Assembly: GCA_036346205.1 (NCBI GenBank)
Contig: JARFJB010000982.1
Location: 1,792,501 to 1,856,500, forward strand
Source of the DNA: Vesta saturnalis
Taxonomy: Eukaryota; Arthropoda; Insecta; Coleoptera; Lampyridae
Reading direction: 5' to 3'
Length of the DNA: 64,000 nt
The notes under the pieces are model-generated. The model ran no database searches. It saw only the letters and a program-made list of their open reading frames with translations, and was not told the DNA's origin. Position numbers and translations under genes: made by a program. Below, in pieces: positions 22,174-35,912 of the stretch (positions within the stretch are counted from its first letter, which is position 1; each line of letters begins with the position of its first letter).

Positions 22174-22176
<3 letters not shown>
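21790..22176 (+). pseudogene. Crypton-like tyrosine recombinase fragment (copy A)
   Basis: A GT...TTGATTACAG intron (about 21,820-21,883) precedes an exon with LKSSTLWSTYSRLKSTLR and then, after shifts, FGLYGACRSKELRKLNVKDI. STLWSTYSxLKSTL and GACRxxEL (with the catalytic Arg) are typical of insect Crypton proteins, which integrate via tyrosine recombination. Copy A has more frameshifts than copy B. The gene ends in the TA tract. Confidence 0.65.

Positions 22177-22230
<54 letters not shown>
22177..22230. repeat. TA microsatellite
   Basis: A (TA)n tract of 54 bases lies between the Crypton exon and the CAGGGTGGGC end of a Tc1/mariner-group element. The last TA serves as the element's flanking dinucleotide. 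Confidence 0.95.
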
Positions 22231-22233
<3 letters not shown>

Positions 22234-23630
22234 GGTGGGCACCACCAACCAACGCGTCAGTCTCTAGCACCCAAACAACTGAATTTTTCAAAATCTGTTT
22301 GGCGAGAATATGTAGCCTTCTAGGACTACAATCTAAAATTAGTTTGATTTATACAGGGTGATCTACAAACTTGTTACTTATCAAAGTTATATTATTTTAA
22401 ATGGAATACCCTCCTTTTAATTTTTTTTGAAATAAGGTGAAAAATAAGGTAGACTTTCATTAGAGTTCCTATACCTAAACCTTACAGTTTCCCAAATATT
22501 TAACATTTTTGAAAATGTTGAGTTGTCAAAAATTCAAGCATTTTTCGATTCAGAAAAGATGAGACAATCTAATCTAGGTCATCGTAATAAGGATATTTGG
22601 AAGTACGTATTCTGTTGTTTATTGTTTCAAATCATAATTTATAAAATACAAAGAATAACGCGTAAAGTTAACAAACTTCAAAATTAAATATCTTTGTTAT
22701 TTTAAATATAACGCCGAAGAAATTTTTATCGGAATGGAATAGTCTTTTGACAATAGTTCGAAATGTATTAGGGTTCTATACCTTACTTCAATACTTTTCG
22801 AGAAATTAGTGTATTTGTTACATTTTAGAAATTACGCCATTAACTCATGTTGATCAGTTAGAATTTCTTTGATTTATAAACATTTCTGTCATATTGACGT
22901 AAAAACGAAGGTTTATAACATTGATGATTTTGCATTACAATGAAATATTCAGTGCAAGAAAAGTGGATATTGTTGACCATAGGAGAATACCATGAAAATT
23001 TTTGTTCCAGATGCCCAAAAGTCCCTGATCCAAACCATCCTGATACAAGAGCTTTTGAAAGGCTTTTACAAACATTTCGAGCCCAGGTAACTATAAACCT
23101 AATAAAAGTAAAGGTAACTGGCAATGAAGATAGTGAGTTTTAGTATTAGTCTATCGCTGAAAAATTACACTAGTACTAGAGTAATTTACAAACTTTAAGT
23201 AGAGGAAGTGAGAAGAGTTCTCAAAACACAAATTTCATTTATCACATAGAAATTCATCAAAATTTGTGTTAATGACTTTCAACAACGAATAGATTTCTGT
23301 TTGTGGGCATTTGAAAAATGGATCAACAAGATTTTTTCAAATTTCGTTTTGTTTACTGATGAATCAACATTCCAACAACGGTTTGGTAAATAGACATAAT
23401 TTTCACTTATGATACCGAGAATAGGCATGTTTAATACGTTGACCGCCAAAATCGTTGGAGCATAAACGTATGGGCAGGAATTGAGATCAGGTATTGGACC
23501 ATACTTTTCAATGGTCATTTAAATGGTAGAAAATTTTTGAGATTTTAAAGACTTTGGACACTTCTCGAAAACTGTTGAACAAGAAATATGTGGCAAATTA
23601 GAAAACCCCTTTGACTCTAACTGTAACTAA
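22231..23630 (+). mobile_element. DUF4817 transposon, truncated (copy A)
   Basis: It begins CAGGGTGGGCACCACC. The inverted-repeat arm runs to about 22,880 and matches 29,940-30,579 in reverse complement. The transposase then starts in plus orientation. Sequence matching the intact-length sister element stops near 23,630, so the C-terminal part and the other TIR are missing. Confidence 0.8.
22940..23620 (+). pseudogene. DUF4817 transposase relic, N-terminal half
   Basis: The ATG at 22,940 opens MKYSVQEKW, then LLTIGEYHENF, PDPNHPDTRAFERLLQTFRA (DUF4817 HTH), a linker, and the first catalytic region FVLFTDEST. Small deletions shift the frame at 22,963 and later. The counterpart at 28,847-29,860 is better preserved. 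The second and third catalytic Asp regions are absent. Confidence 0.75.
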
Positions 23631-24131
23631 CCTTACTCCGATTTCCAACCCAACCACTTCACTCGCAATCTACCCGCATCTTTCAAAAGTAATATAAAAA
23701 ACAAGAAACATTAATTTCCGTTGGAACAGTTTCATATTATTATTGCACATGTTAATTTAAAAACTATGCATTCATCCGTAACAACTTCACATTTCTCTTT
23801 CGGGTTTCAAGTAACCAACAAAGATATCTTTTGATCACAGCCCATTCAGCCGTAATTAATCATTAGATCAATGACATTTTTACATCAAGAGCGCGCATAA
23901 GAATTTACAATGGTTTGTTACGTCCCTTCAGTAAAGCATTTTTAGGCGTGCACCTGCTACTCACCTCCTAACATGTGTTTTACAACCCTAAACAAATATT
24001 GGTTACAAAAAAGCGTACATTCCTTACATAAAAAATCTAAATAAAATATTTTGAAAACAGCAAATTACAGCGTATTATCAAGATATTAAAAATCTACTAA
24101 TTTTCTTTTTTATCGTGGTAACAACGGCGAT
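23631..24131. other. Unassigned DNA
   Basis: No recognised protein or repeat was found. The region separates the truncated transposon from the hAT/ZMYM1-like relic. Confidence 0.35.
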
Positions 24132-24772
24132 TTGACAAACGTTTATTACAATAATAACATTTTCACGGTCCGCTTCCTACAATATACGCTCTATTCCGAT
24201 AATACAAGAGATTCTGATACAAGAAATTCTTTACTGTTAAAAATTAAATCTTGTAAGTTCATATCTTCCATAGTACTATGGAATAACATGTTAGTCAAAA
24301 TCAACGCCGTAAGCAAAACAATGCAGGAAACAAGTACTGCTTTATCCAATATTATGTTAATACTGCAACAAACTAAGGCGTATTTACATGATGTTACATC
24401 AGGTAATATATTTAATAATATTTTAGAAGAGGCAAAAAATATTGCCGACAATATCGATTGCGACACTTCATTTCCACCACTAAATACTATTAGACCTCGG
24501 AAGAAAAAACGATCATTTGAGTATGAGACCCAAAAAATCCACAGGCCTTACTTAAAATTAATTTTTATTTTGTAATATTGGACACTGCATTAACAAAAAT
24601 CAAAGAAAGGTTCTATCGATTAAAAAATCATCACACAGTTTTTGATTTTCTTAAAATAGATCAAGTAAATAGGTCTTTACAATGTAAGTCTTTAGAGAAC
24701 ATATTGTTTGATCCATCTAAACATGAAATAGTATATTACAAACCTCGCAAGGAAGAGCTTCATTACAGCTGA
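24132..24772 (+). pseudogene. hAT (ZMYM1-like) transposase C-terminal relic
   Basis: The open frame 24,132-24,575 contains LKIKSCKFISSIVLWNNMLV, KINAVSKTMQETSTALSNIM, EEAKNIADNIDCDTSFPP and RPRKKKRSFEYE. After a one-base shift it continues LDTALTKIKERFYRLKNHH. This matches the central to C-terminal part of hAT-type proteins annotated as zinc finger MYM-type 1-like in insects. The first codon is not a true start, because the N-terminal finger and first catalytic region are absent. The family would excise and integrate DNA, but this piece cannot. Confidence 0.7.
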
Positions 24773-24789
24773 GCTTTGATTAACTGATC

Positions 24790-25210
24790 ATGGTGTATGG
24801 GTGGATGGGTGGGTGCGTGCGTGTGTGTGGATGTATGTTAGTATCCACGATAACTTCACGACAAAAATACCTACGTACTCAAAAATTTCGCATTTATGTT
24901 TGCTTCATTTGGCTTGGAGCTGATTAGATTTTGGAAGAAATCAAGGGTTGGAGAGGAGGGGTTTATCAGGGTCAGTTATTGGTTTTTATCAAATATTTCT
25001 AAAACAATTGTATATTTCAAAGATATAAAAATACGGAGATATAGGCCTTAAACATATCGATTAATTATGCTCTATGCAATCTTTAGATACGACGCGTAAT
25101 TTAGCGGCAAAAAATTCTTAATGTAGACCTATAGTTTAATTTTTTTCAATATTTGAATAACGATTAATTTAATAAGTGTAGACATATTTTTTACAGAAAA
25201 TTTAATTTTA
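24790..25210 (+). repeat. Microsatellite-headed dispersed repeat, copy 2
   Basis: A short GGGTGGGTGCGTGCGTGTGTG head is followed by GGATGTATGTTAGTATCCACG and the body shared with the reverse complement of 9,850-10,235. The distal part (CGATTAATTTAATAAGTGTAGACATATTTTTTACAG) resembles 42,325-42,370. The part around 25,085-25,125 (GATACGACGCGTAATTTAGC, AAAAAATTCTTAATG) resembles 39,790-39,830. Confidence 0.65.
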
Positions 25211-25455
25211 CCCAACTTTTGAGTGACATTGAATAAAACAAAGTTTTGTTCATCAGAATTTGTCGTTTATTCTATGTGCTTTTGTATGCTTTTCTGAATA
25301 CAATACAAGTAAAAATGAGTGAAAATAATTGGGAAACCGATTTCGAATAAGAAAAACTTCCCCTCAGATGTGGAAGAACAGGTGATGGAGGCAGTGGGTA
25401 AATTATTGCCCCAAAAATCGAGGTTGATATACCAAAAAGAATATACGTAATTTCA

Positions 25456-25537
25456 AAGGTGGAAAAGCGTAAAGAATATAAATCATGTAAGTGCCTTTTC
25501 ACTCATATGATTTATATTCTTTACGCTTTTCCACCTT
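25456..25537. repeat. Perfect 31-bp inverted repeat with 20-base loop
   Basis: The arms at 25,456-25,486 and 25,507-25,537 are exact complements (AAGGTGGAAAAGCGTAAAGA and onward). The left arm is the 3' end of a Crypton exon and the loop contains its splice donor, so the right arm is an inverted copy of exon sequence. Confidence 0.95.
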
Positions 25538-25689
25538 CTGGCATACTTTTCCGAAAAGTCAAAGAAAGTGAAGCCATCAACATTGTGGTCTTATTACTCG
25601 ATGATAAAGTCTACGCTGCTAGTGAATGAAAGTTGTGACATTTCAAAGTAAATAAATAATGTGCTATGTGTATGTGCTCTGTCAAATAA

Positions 25690-26001
25690 TTACACATAAT
25701 GTTTTCAGATCCTGCAAACTGATTGCATTGCTGAAGAAGCTGAGTGATCCAAAGTCTTTGAATCGGATGACGATTACCTGTTTGTGAAGGTAAAACGTGT
25801 AGATATGGTGACTTCATAATTTGGTTTTTAAATTACAGGTTGTTGCGGTACTGGGTTTGCATAGAGCGTGTGTTATTTTTTATTTTTTGTTTTATTTTTT
25901 AAATAACAACCTGTAATTTAAAAGCCAAATTATGAATCATTCGATTCAAAGACTTTGGGTCACTCAGCTTCTTTGCAGGATCTGAAAACATTATGTGTAA
26001 A
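25690..26001. repeat. Imperfect inverted repeat around the Crypton exon
   Basis: The left arm 25,690-25,847 and the right arm 25,904-26,001 are complementary apart from two deletions in the right arm. Shared words include ACACATAATGTTTTCAGATC, CCAAAGTCTTTGAATCG and TTTTAAATTACAGGTTGTT. The spacer is T-rich. The right arm ends where the SINE tail of composite copy B begins. Confidence 0.8.
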
Positions 26002-26099
26002 TACCCGAGGTAAACTTTTTATTTATGTATTTAATAAAATTAATTATAGTTTTTGATTGTTGTTGTTTTGTTTATTTTAGTATTTAAATTCCTGTAGAG

Positions 26100-26640
26100 C
26101 AAGTGGACGAGTTGGGTCTGGGTAGAATATTCAGTGCAGATGGTGCAATGTATGGCGAGATTGAACAATGGGTCAATGCTGAAAGGAAAGTGATTGAAAG
26201 GATGGACGATAATGAAAAACGAAAGCATGAGCGTAGCTGAGAAACGAGCAATCTACAAAGGCACGAAAGCATAATAAATGCAGTGGACAAGAAATTCCTG
26301 AGAGGCGCATGCGGTAAAGCGAGAAGGGATACGATGAAGAATGAGTGTATAATGAGAAAGTGTAGCGAAGAAAAAACGATGATAAATAGGTGTAAAAGTA
26401 GTACACTACGTTGGTTTGGTCACATCGAAAGAATGCACATTGCAAGATTAACAAACTGAATGCAGTAGAATGTATGATAAAAGAAATCAAGATAAGGAGT
26501 TTACAAAAAAAGGGCATATCAGAGATAATGTATGAATCTTGCGGAAGCTAGAGAGATATGTAGGGATAGTAAAGCACGGAGAAAGATTTCTAAATAAACA
26601 AGAGGCACGGATTGTTTTGCCTACCCCGCAAGGAAATGGC
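26100..26640 (+). pseudogene. LINE ORF2 C-terminal fragment (copy B)
   Basis: This is the homologue of 20,095-20,660, with YGEIEQWVNAERKVIER, FLRGACGKARRDTMKN and TLRWFGHIERMHIARLTN in broken frames. It keeps the FGHIERM form of the conserved block where copy A has FDHIERM. Only the region downstream of the RT is present. Confidence 0.7.
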
Positions 26641-27589
26641 GTGACTGTTGCTTTTTCAAATAACGCGACTGGTGTCAACTATTTAAAGAAAAATATTATA
26701 TGGCAAATTATCATAACTTTTATTTATTCTATAATGTTTACACCTAATTCTGACTCATCCTGCATGATAGTTATCAAAACTGTAATTGATTTAGTTAGGT
26801 TATTTGGCAACTTAACGTGTCTGAAAGTTAAAAGAGTGTTATTGGAGTTTAAACGTAACGTTAAAACTCACGTTAACCAATGTTTGGCATCGACTCAGTT
26901 TTTATGTCCAAATTTCTGATGAAGCTTGATACTTACATATTCTTGATTGATGTACAATGAAGTACAAAACATTTTCGAGAAGTAGGCAAAATATAAATAA
27001 CTTATGGTCTGTAATTATGTAAATATAGGCTTTTATCTATTTACCTGGCTATAATATTATCGTTTTTCATTACTGAACCAGTGTAATATTTGCAACCAAA
27101 CGTTACTTTTCTTAGTGTCTAATAATACTTTATTAAGCAGTAAAAGTTATTACACATTTTGTTATGAACTCTTTTATTAAAAATGGTGGTGCATATTGGG
27201 ACTATAGCACGTGCATTCTATAAATGTGCGGTTTAAATGGTGTTTATTCGTAATTAGATGCAGTATTTTGGAATTTATTACTCTTGAAAACTACAAAATT
27301 TTTTTAGTAATATTTGTAAATAGAACAACAAAGAATGTTTAAATTAATTACTTAAATTCATCCTTGAGCATACTACATAGTAACACGATAAAAAATAGTT
27401 ATTTGTATTATCAGTAAAGAAAAGTATTGTTTTTCTTTACGAATCGCGATCTTTCGCAATGAGTAAAGAAGAACCTACTTTTCTTTAAGATACATAAAAT
27501 TTTATCCGGCACTAAATGGAAATGGATTATATTTTATAAGAAATTATTTAAAAAATAGATGACAAGCGCGAGAATCAATTTGCCGTTTC

Positions 27590-30579
<2,990 letters not shown>

Positions 30580-30627
<48 letters not shown>
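30580..30627. repeat. TA microsatellite between two TA-target elements
   Basis: This (TA)n tract joins the right end of the DUF4817 transposon to the left end of a MITE (CAAGGGTGAATTTTATC). It supplies the flanking TA of both. Confidence 0.95.
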
Positions 30628-30629
<2 letters not shown>

Positions 30630-31364
30630 AGGGTGAATTTTATCTATTCCAGCCAAAATTAAAGAAGTACTAGAACTCATCATTATAAGCAAAAAGTTCA
30701 TAGGTACATGGGCCGGAAATGCTTCGTTTTCGAGATACGGGTGTCAAAGTTGAAAAAGAAATCGCGTTTTCTTCAATATCTTTCGACTGTTTCGAAATAA
30801 TTTTATGAAATTTCGTATACGATGGTTTTTGAAATGAAATATTCAAATTTGTGGTCCATTTAGTTGTGGTCTCTAGAGGCGCCAGCAACCATTTCGACCC
30901 CTTTAAATCTTGCAATTTTTGTGCTACACTGTATACCATTTTGCACTAGAAAATCGATTCTCCTATCTTTTCTGCTAAAAAGGTGTATTTTAGTGATGTC
31001 GCTAGGAGCAACCGTTTCTGAGAAAACACATTTAAAACTCACAATGTTTATTTATTTAAAACTTGTAAGGACCACTAAAATATCCAATATTAAAAACAAG
31101 AAAAGAAATTAATATTAAAAGTAAACATGTTCTTTTGATAACAACTGTTCAAACAACTGTCCCAAAAAACCCGTATACGAAATTTCATGAAGTTATTTCG
31201 AAACAGTCAAAAATATTGAAGAAATCGCGATTTCTTTTTCAACTTTGAGACCCTGTATCTCGAATACGAAGCATTTCCGGACCCATGTACATATGAACTC
31301 TTTGCTTATAATGATGAGTTCTAGTGCTCCTTTAATTTTGGCGGATTAGATAAGATTCACCCTG
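30628..31364. mobile_element. MITE with about 220-bp inverted ends (CAGGGTGAAT type)
   Basis: The left arm begins CAAGGGTGAATTTTATCTAT. The right arm in reverse complement begins CAGGGTGAATCTTATCTAAT. They match for about 220 bases, including GAACTCATCATTATAAGCAA and TGAAATTTCGTATACG. TA flanks both ends. No transposase is present, so it would have depended on a Tc1/mariner-group enzyme in trans. Confidence 0.85.
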
Positions 31365-31368
31365 TATA

Positions 31369-32239
31369 CGGGGTGTCCAGAAACTCTACGGACAAACTTT
31401 GCGTAATGATTCTAGACCCAAAAATAAGAAAAAAAGTTCACATAAACCCAGGTCCGGAAACGATTTGTTTAGGACATACAGGGTGTGAAAAAATTTTATT
31501 TTCCTCGGTTTTTTTACCACCCGGTATATTGACGTTCCGTTTGAATTAGTTTGTTCCCTTTTCAGTTCTAAGCAAAAAAGGTATACTTGGTCGATGCCTC
31601 TCAGATCAACCGTTTTCGAGATATTGGTTGATGAACAGTTCAATTTAATGCCTTATAATCCTTAGCTAATTGGAATTAAAAATCAAAGTAACGTATGTTT
31701 GCATTTTTATTTTAACTTTGAATTTAAGAACGAAAATGAAGAAATAAATAATAAAACTAAAAAAATCAATATTACAAAAGGTCGTTTTGATAACGAGTGG
31801 GAATTAAATTGAACTGTTCATCAACCAATATCTCGAAAACGGTTGATCTGAGAGGCATCGACCAAGTATACCATTTTTGCTTAGAACTGAAAAGGGAACA
31901 AACTAATTCAAACGGAACATCAATATACCGGGTGGTAAAAAAGTTAAGGCCAATTAACTTTTAGCATACCACTATAGATGGCGCCCTCTGCAGGCAGCAT
32001 CAAAATCAATAAAATATTTAAGTTTCTCGACCACAAAAACCCCCGTGCTCCAAATTTCGGGACCATATTCAAATTTATTCGCAAAATATCGCCAGAAAAC
32101 CGACGAAAATAAAATTTTTTCGCACCCTGTAGGTCCTAAACGAAGCGTTTCCGGACCTGGGTTTATATGAACTTTTTTTCTTATTATTGGGTCTAAAATC
32201 ACTAAGCAAAGTTTGTCCGTAGAGTTTCTGGACACCCCG
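31369..32239. mobile_element. MITE with long inverted ends (CGGGGTGTCC type)
   Basis: The ends are CGGGGTGTCCAGAAACTCTA and its complement, and TA flanks both. The arms carry GGACAAACTTTG, ACATAAACCCAGGTCCGGAA and CGGTTGATCTGAGAGGCATC in mirrored order. The right arm has an insertion near 31,945-32,060. It is separated from the previous MITE by only TATA. No coding capacity is seen. Confidence 0.85.
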
Positions 32240-32639
32240 TATATATATTCCGAAAAAGCTCCATAACTTGTTTATTATTTATTAAAAAATCAACATCTCT
32301 ATATTGATTGTAGCTTTCTATCAATATAAGGTTTGTATAGTCTAATGTAAAGAAACTTTTCCGCTTAAAATAATAAAAATCGAGTGGGCTTCTGTCAATG
32401 TTACAATCTGTAAATTTTTTGTAAAGGTTATGTCTCAAGATGAATTTTGCTCGTCGAGAACTAATTGTTATGGTATACGTTTGGTGAAGCGGTTCGTAAT
32501 ATTTTATTGGTTCTAAGAATCTTCAATCAAAATACCTAGATGCATGAATGCAGCAAAGTGCTACATTTCAAAAATTGAACCATACATCTGACGCCGTAGG
32601 GAGCGTTATGTACAATAAAAAAGAAGTATTAGCACGAAA
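32240..32639. other. Unassigned DNA
   Basis: No recognised feature was found between the MITE and the transposase relic. It may contain the eroded 5' part of the latter's element. Confidence 0.35.
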
Positions 32640-33424
32640 AATAGACGAAAACCTTGAGTTCGAAGTTTTTTAATCTTGCAAGAAAATCCAACATTGAGTT
32701 GCAGAATAATTGAGGCAGAAACTGACATATCGCGAACCAGTATTAATCGAATTACGTTATCATCCCTACCACCTTGAGCTACTTCAAGAACTGTTTGGTG
32801 ATGATTTTCAAAATCGAGTACATTTTTGTGAAACCATGGACAATTTGATTAATAAAGACTGGAACTTTATGGATACAATCTTATTTAGTGATGAAGCATC
32901 AAAATAGATAGTAACTGAATGTCTGGGGTAGAATTCTTAGGTACCAAGTAATCGGTCCGTTCTTTTTTTATGATGTTTTGAATGGGATTTATTCTGATGG
33001 AAAATGTGAATTTGCATACGCGAAGGATCATGTGGCTGCAGCAGGATGGAGTCCCTGTACATTATTATCGAGTAGTTCGACAATTTTTAAATGAAACCTT
33101 TCCAAACCGTCGGATAGGCAGAGAAGGAGCAATCAGTTGGCCTGCTCTTTCCCCCGACCGATTGCTTCCTTTGAAGATTTGTTACAGAAAGGGTGCATAA
33201 ACTTAGATCAACAACTGCGGAGAACATGAAACAAAGAATACGGGATACATTCTGTTTAATAAATGCAGATATGCTAAGTCGTGTTGGACGTAGCCCCGCA
33301 CATAATTCCCGCGTAGTTAGTGACTACTTAAATTTACGTTTTCCTAATAGCTGGATGGGAACGACAGTACCAATTTTGTGACCTGCTCGTTCACTCGATC
33401 TTTCCCTCTAGATATTTGCAAAGT
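32640..33424 (+). pseudogene. Chimeric DUF4817-group transposase relic
   Basis: Plus-strand order is a linker (NPTLSCRIIEAETDISR), RYHPYHLELLQELFGDDFQN, RVHFCETMDNLINKDW, the first catalytic region ILFSDEAS, a broken stretch, WLQQDGVPVHYYRVVRQFLN and ETFPNRRIGREGAISWP, and a C-terminal part TTAENMKQRIRDTFCLINAD. Directly after this a second copy of the catalytic block appears: PAHNSRVVSDYLNLRFPNSW, MGTTVPIL, stop, PARSLDLSL. A normal enzyme has this block once, before the C-terminal part, so two related genes have been joined. It cannot encode an enzyme. Confidence 0.75.
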
Positions 33425-33434
33425 TAACTAAAAA

Positions 33435-35912
33435 CTGACATTTTTATGTAGCAATTCAAGTAGGCGTATCTCAGTTATTTTTAAAGATAAAAAAATAATA
33501 TTTGGTATAGAATTTATTCATTCATGAGCTTTATTTAATGTATTGTCAAAATTGGATCACAAAATTAATTCAATAACATAAATTTGAAAATGCTATATCT
33601 TCATTTTTCAATGGCGCACCCTATATTTTTGGTAATGCCTTGTCTTCGTCTATTAGTCGGCTTTCATTTCTGTTAAATATGTTCTATACCTATCTCTAAT
33701 AGTTTTGGAGATATTTAAGTTTGTTCAATTTTTTCGTTGATAACACTGAAGAAGAGTAAATTAGTCGGTAAAGCAAGCTATGAATACATAAGAAACTAAA
33801 AACATATTAACTGAAATACAAACACTTAAAATTATAATAAATGTTCAATGTGACCATCATTTTGTTGCTGGCAAACATGAAGTCTTTGAATAAAGGTGAT
33901 CACAAAATTAATTCAACAACGTAAATTTGAAAATGCTATACCTTCATTCTTTAAATGGCACACCCTATATTTTTTAATGCCCTGTCTTCGTCTATTAGTC
34001 TGCTTTCATTTCTGTTAAATATGTTCTATACCTATCTTTAATAGTTTTGGAGATATTTAAGTTTGTTCAATTTTTTCGTTGATAACACTGAAGAATAGTA
34101 ACATTAGTCGGTCAAAGCAAGCTATGAACACATAAGAAACTAAAAAACATATTAACTGAAATACAAACACTTAAAATTATAATAAATGTTCAATGTGACC
34201 ACCATTTGGTTGCTGGCAAACATGAAGTCTTTGAATACACAACAAATTTACTTTTCGTAACGTGGAAACATTTATATTTTGAATTACGTCTCTAATTCTT
34301 GCTTTCATATCATCTACAGTCGTTGGAGGAGTTTGATAGACTCTTTTTTTAATCCAACCCCAAAGAAAAAGTCCAGCTTTGTCAAGTCAAGCGATCTTGC
34401 AGGCCAGGAGATCGGCCCTCCTCTTCAATCCATTTGTTTTGAAATTATATAATTTAAATAATTTCTAACGTTTCTGCTAAAATTCGGAGGAGCGCCATCT
34501 AATTGCAGCCACATTTCTCTAAGGGTTTGTAAAGGTAAATCTTCAATCAAAGTTTCAAATTTGTTGCGCAAGAAGTTTAAAAATGAATCTCCATTGACCG
34601 TGTTTTCAAAAAAGTATGGTCCTATGATTCTTTCCCCAATAATTTCACCCCAAACATTAAGTGACCAGCGGTGTTGATGATCAATAGGAATTATAAATCT
34701 GGGATTCTCAGTATCGTAATAATGGAAATTATGTCTATTAACGTATCCATTTTTGTGAAAAGTAGCTTCTTCAGTAAATAAGATCGTGCTAAAATAGTTG
34801 GGTTTTTCTAAATTTTTATTTATGGCCCAATTGCAAAAGTTTAATCTATTAACGAAGTCATCCTCGTCTAATTCTTGTGCAAGTTGCACATGGTATGGAT
34901 GATGTTTATATTTTTTTATAATTCTATTAACTGATGTTTTTGAAACTCCAACTTCTAATTCCGATTGTCGACAAGAATCGTGAGGATTTTCAATCACGGA
35001 TTGAAGAATTAAATGTTCATTACCTTCGGTAATTTCGGTTCTTTCTCGTTCTAACTTGTCTTCGTAATGAATATTGCCTGTTTGCTGGAAACGCTCTTTC
35101 AATCTTGCAAATGCTGAAACTTGCGGGTGTCGTGCATTTGGAAATTTTTGCTTACAAATTCGATGAGCTAAAAGATAATTTTTATCGGTTTCACCAAGGA
35201 CGTAAATCCTATTATCAAAGTTCTTCTTTCGAAAAATTCATTTTGTAGTTTAGGAAGTAAGTATACAATGCTACACAAATATTAGCACTGTTTGACAAGT
35301 TTGATTTCTTCATTTGTATCCACAGCTTGCTTTGACCGACTAATGTTACTCTTCATCAGTGTTATCACCGAAAAAAATTGAACAAACTTAAATATCTCCG
35401 AAACTATTAGAGATAGGTATAGAACATATTTAATAAAAATTAAAGCCGACTAATTGACGAAGACAAGGGATTAAAAAATATAGGGTGTGCCATTTAAAAA
35501 AATGAAGATATAGCATTTTCAATTTTATGTTATTGAATTAATTTTTGTGATCACTCTGTATATTGAAATTCAATTTTGACAATAGATTAAAGTAAGCTCA
35601 TGTATGAATAAATTCTATACCAAAGATTATTTTTTATCTTTAAAAATAAGATTTAAGATTTACCTTGCAAGTAATTCTTATAAAAAAGATGTAAAATTAT
35701 AAGGAGAATCGAAAAATGAAATAATATATAGGGTGTTCTATTTAAAAAACAAAAGTTCTATATTGTACCGCTTTTATATTACACCCTGTAGAAACCAAAC
35801 TATTTTTGAATTATGCAGCTTATAAAAATAGACAACTTTCCTATTTAAACTTATCTTCTAAGTTTAATGGCTAAGGAGCTATCGGCTGAATACGCACTAT
35901 TGGGACACCCTG
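33435..35912 (-). mobile_element. DUF4817 transposon with long TIRs and internal duplication
   Basis: The right TIR is about 35,290-35,912, ending GGGACACCCTGTA. The matching left arm is truncated at about 33,435. Both arms contain TGGTATAGAATTTATTCAT, GTCAAAATTG and ATATTTAAGTTTGTTCAATT. A 343-bp tandem duplication (33,555-33,897 and 33,898-34,237) has copied part of the left arm and the transposase 3' end. The gene reads on the minus strand. Confidence 0.75.
34177..35241 (-). pseudogene. DUF4817 Tc1/mariner-group transposase relic
   Basis: The ATG at 35,241 gives MNFSKEEL, a shift, then YVLGETDKNYLLAHRICKQK and PNARHPQVSAFARLKERFQQ (DUF4817 HTH). A long open part follows with SCRQSELEVGVSKTSVNRII, KHHPYHVQLAQELDEDDF, the first catalytic region ILFTEEATFHKNG, NRHNFHYYDTEN, WSLNVWGEIIGERIIGPYFF and WLQLDGAPPNFSRNVRNYLN. 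After a further shift the C-terminus is VYQTPPTTVDDMKARIRD and HIEHLL. The first catalytic Asp is Glu (TEEATF where relatives have TDEATF), and the third motif is lost. Confidence 0.85.

Larger units (their letters stand above)
19935..22880 (+). repeat. Composite duplication, copy A
   Basis: This segment is repeated at 26,005-28,735 with high identity and small indels. In order it contains the SINE tail, a LINE C-terminal fragment, about 900 bp of non-coding DNA, a Crypton-type exon, a TA tract, and one end of a DUF4817 transposon. Copy A has about 50 extra bases near 20,085 and around 20,260-20,310 relative to copy B. Confidence 0.8.
25315..26001 (+). pseudogene. Crypton-like tyrosine recombinase relic, 5' part with introns
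   Basis: ATG at 25,315 gives MSENNWETDFE, a stop, then SDVEEQVMEAVGKLLPQKSR and IYQKEY. A GTAAGT donor follows (25,487). After an inverted repeat the next exon has AYFSEKSKKVKPSTLWSYYS, MIKSTLLVNESCDISK and a GTAAAT donor. After a TTTTCAG acceptor (25,702-25,708) come FESDDDYLFVK, GTAAAA, an ATTACAG acceptor and VVAVLGLHRAC. The catalytic Arg region reads HRACV. The order matches the N-terminal half of insect Crypton proteins. The C-terminal catalytic residues are missing. Confidence 0.65.
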
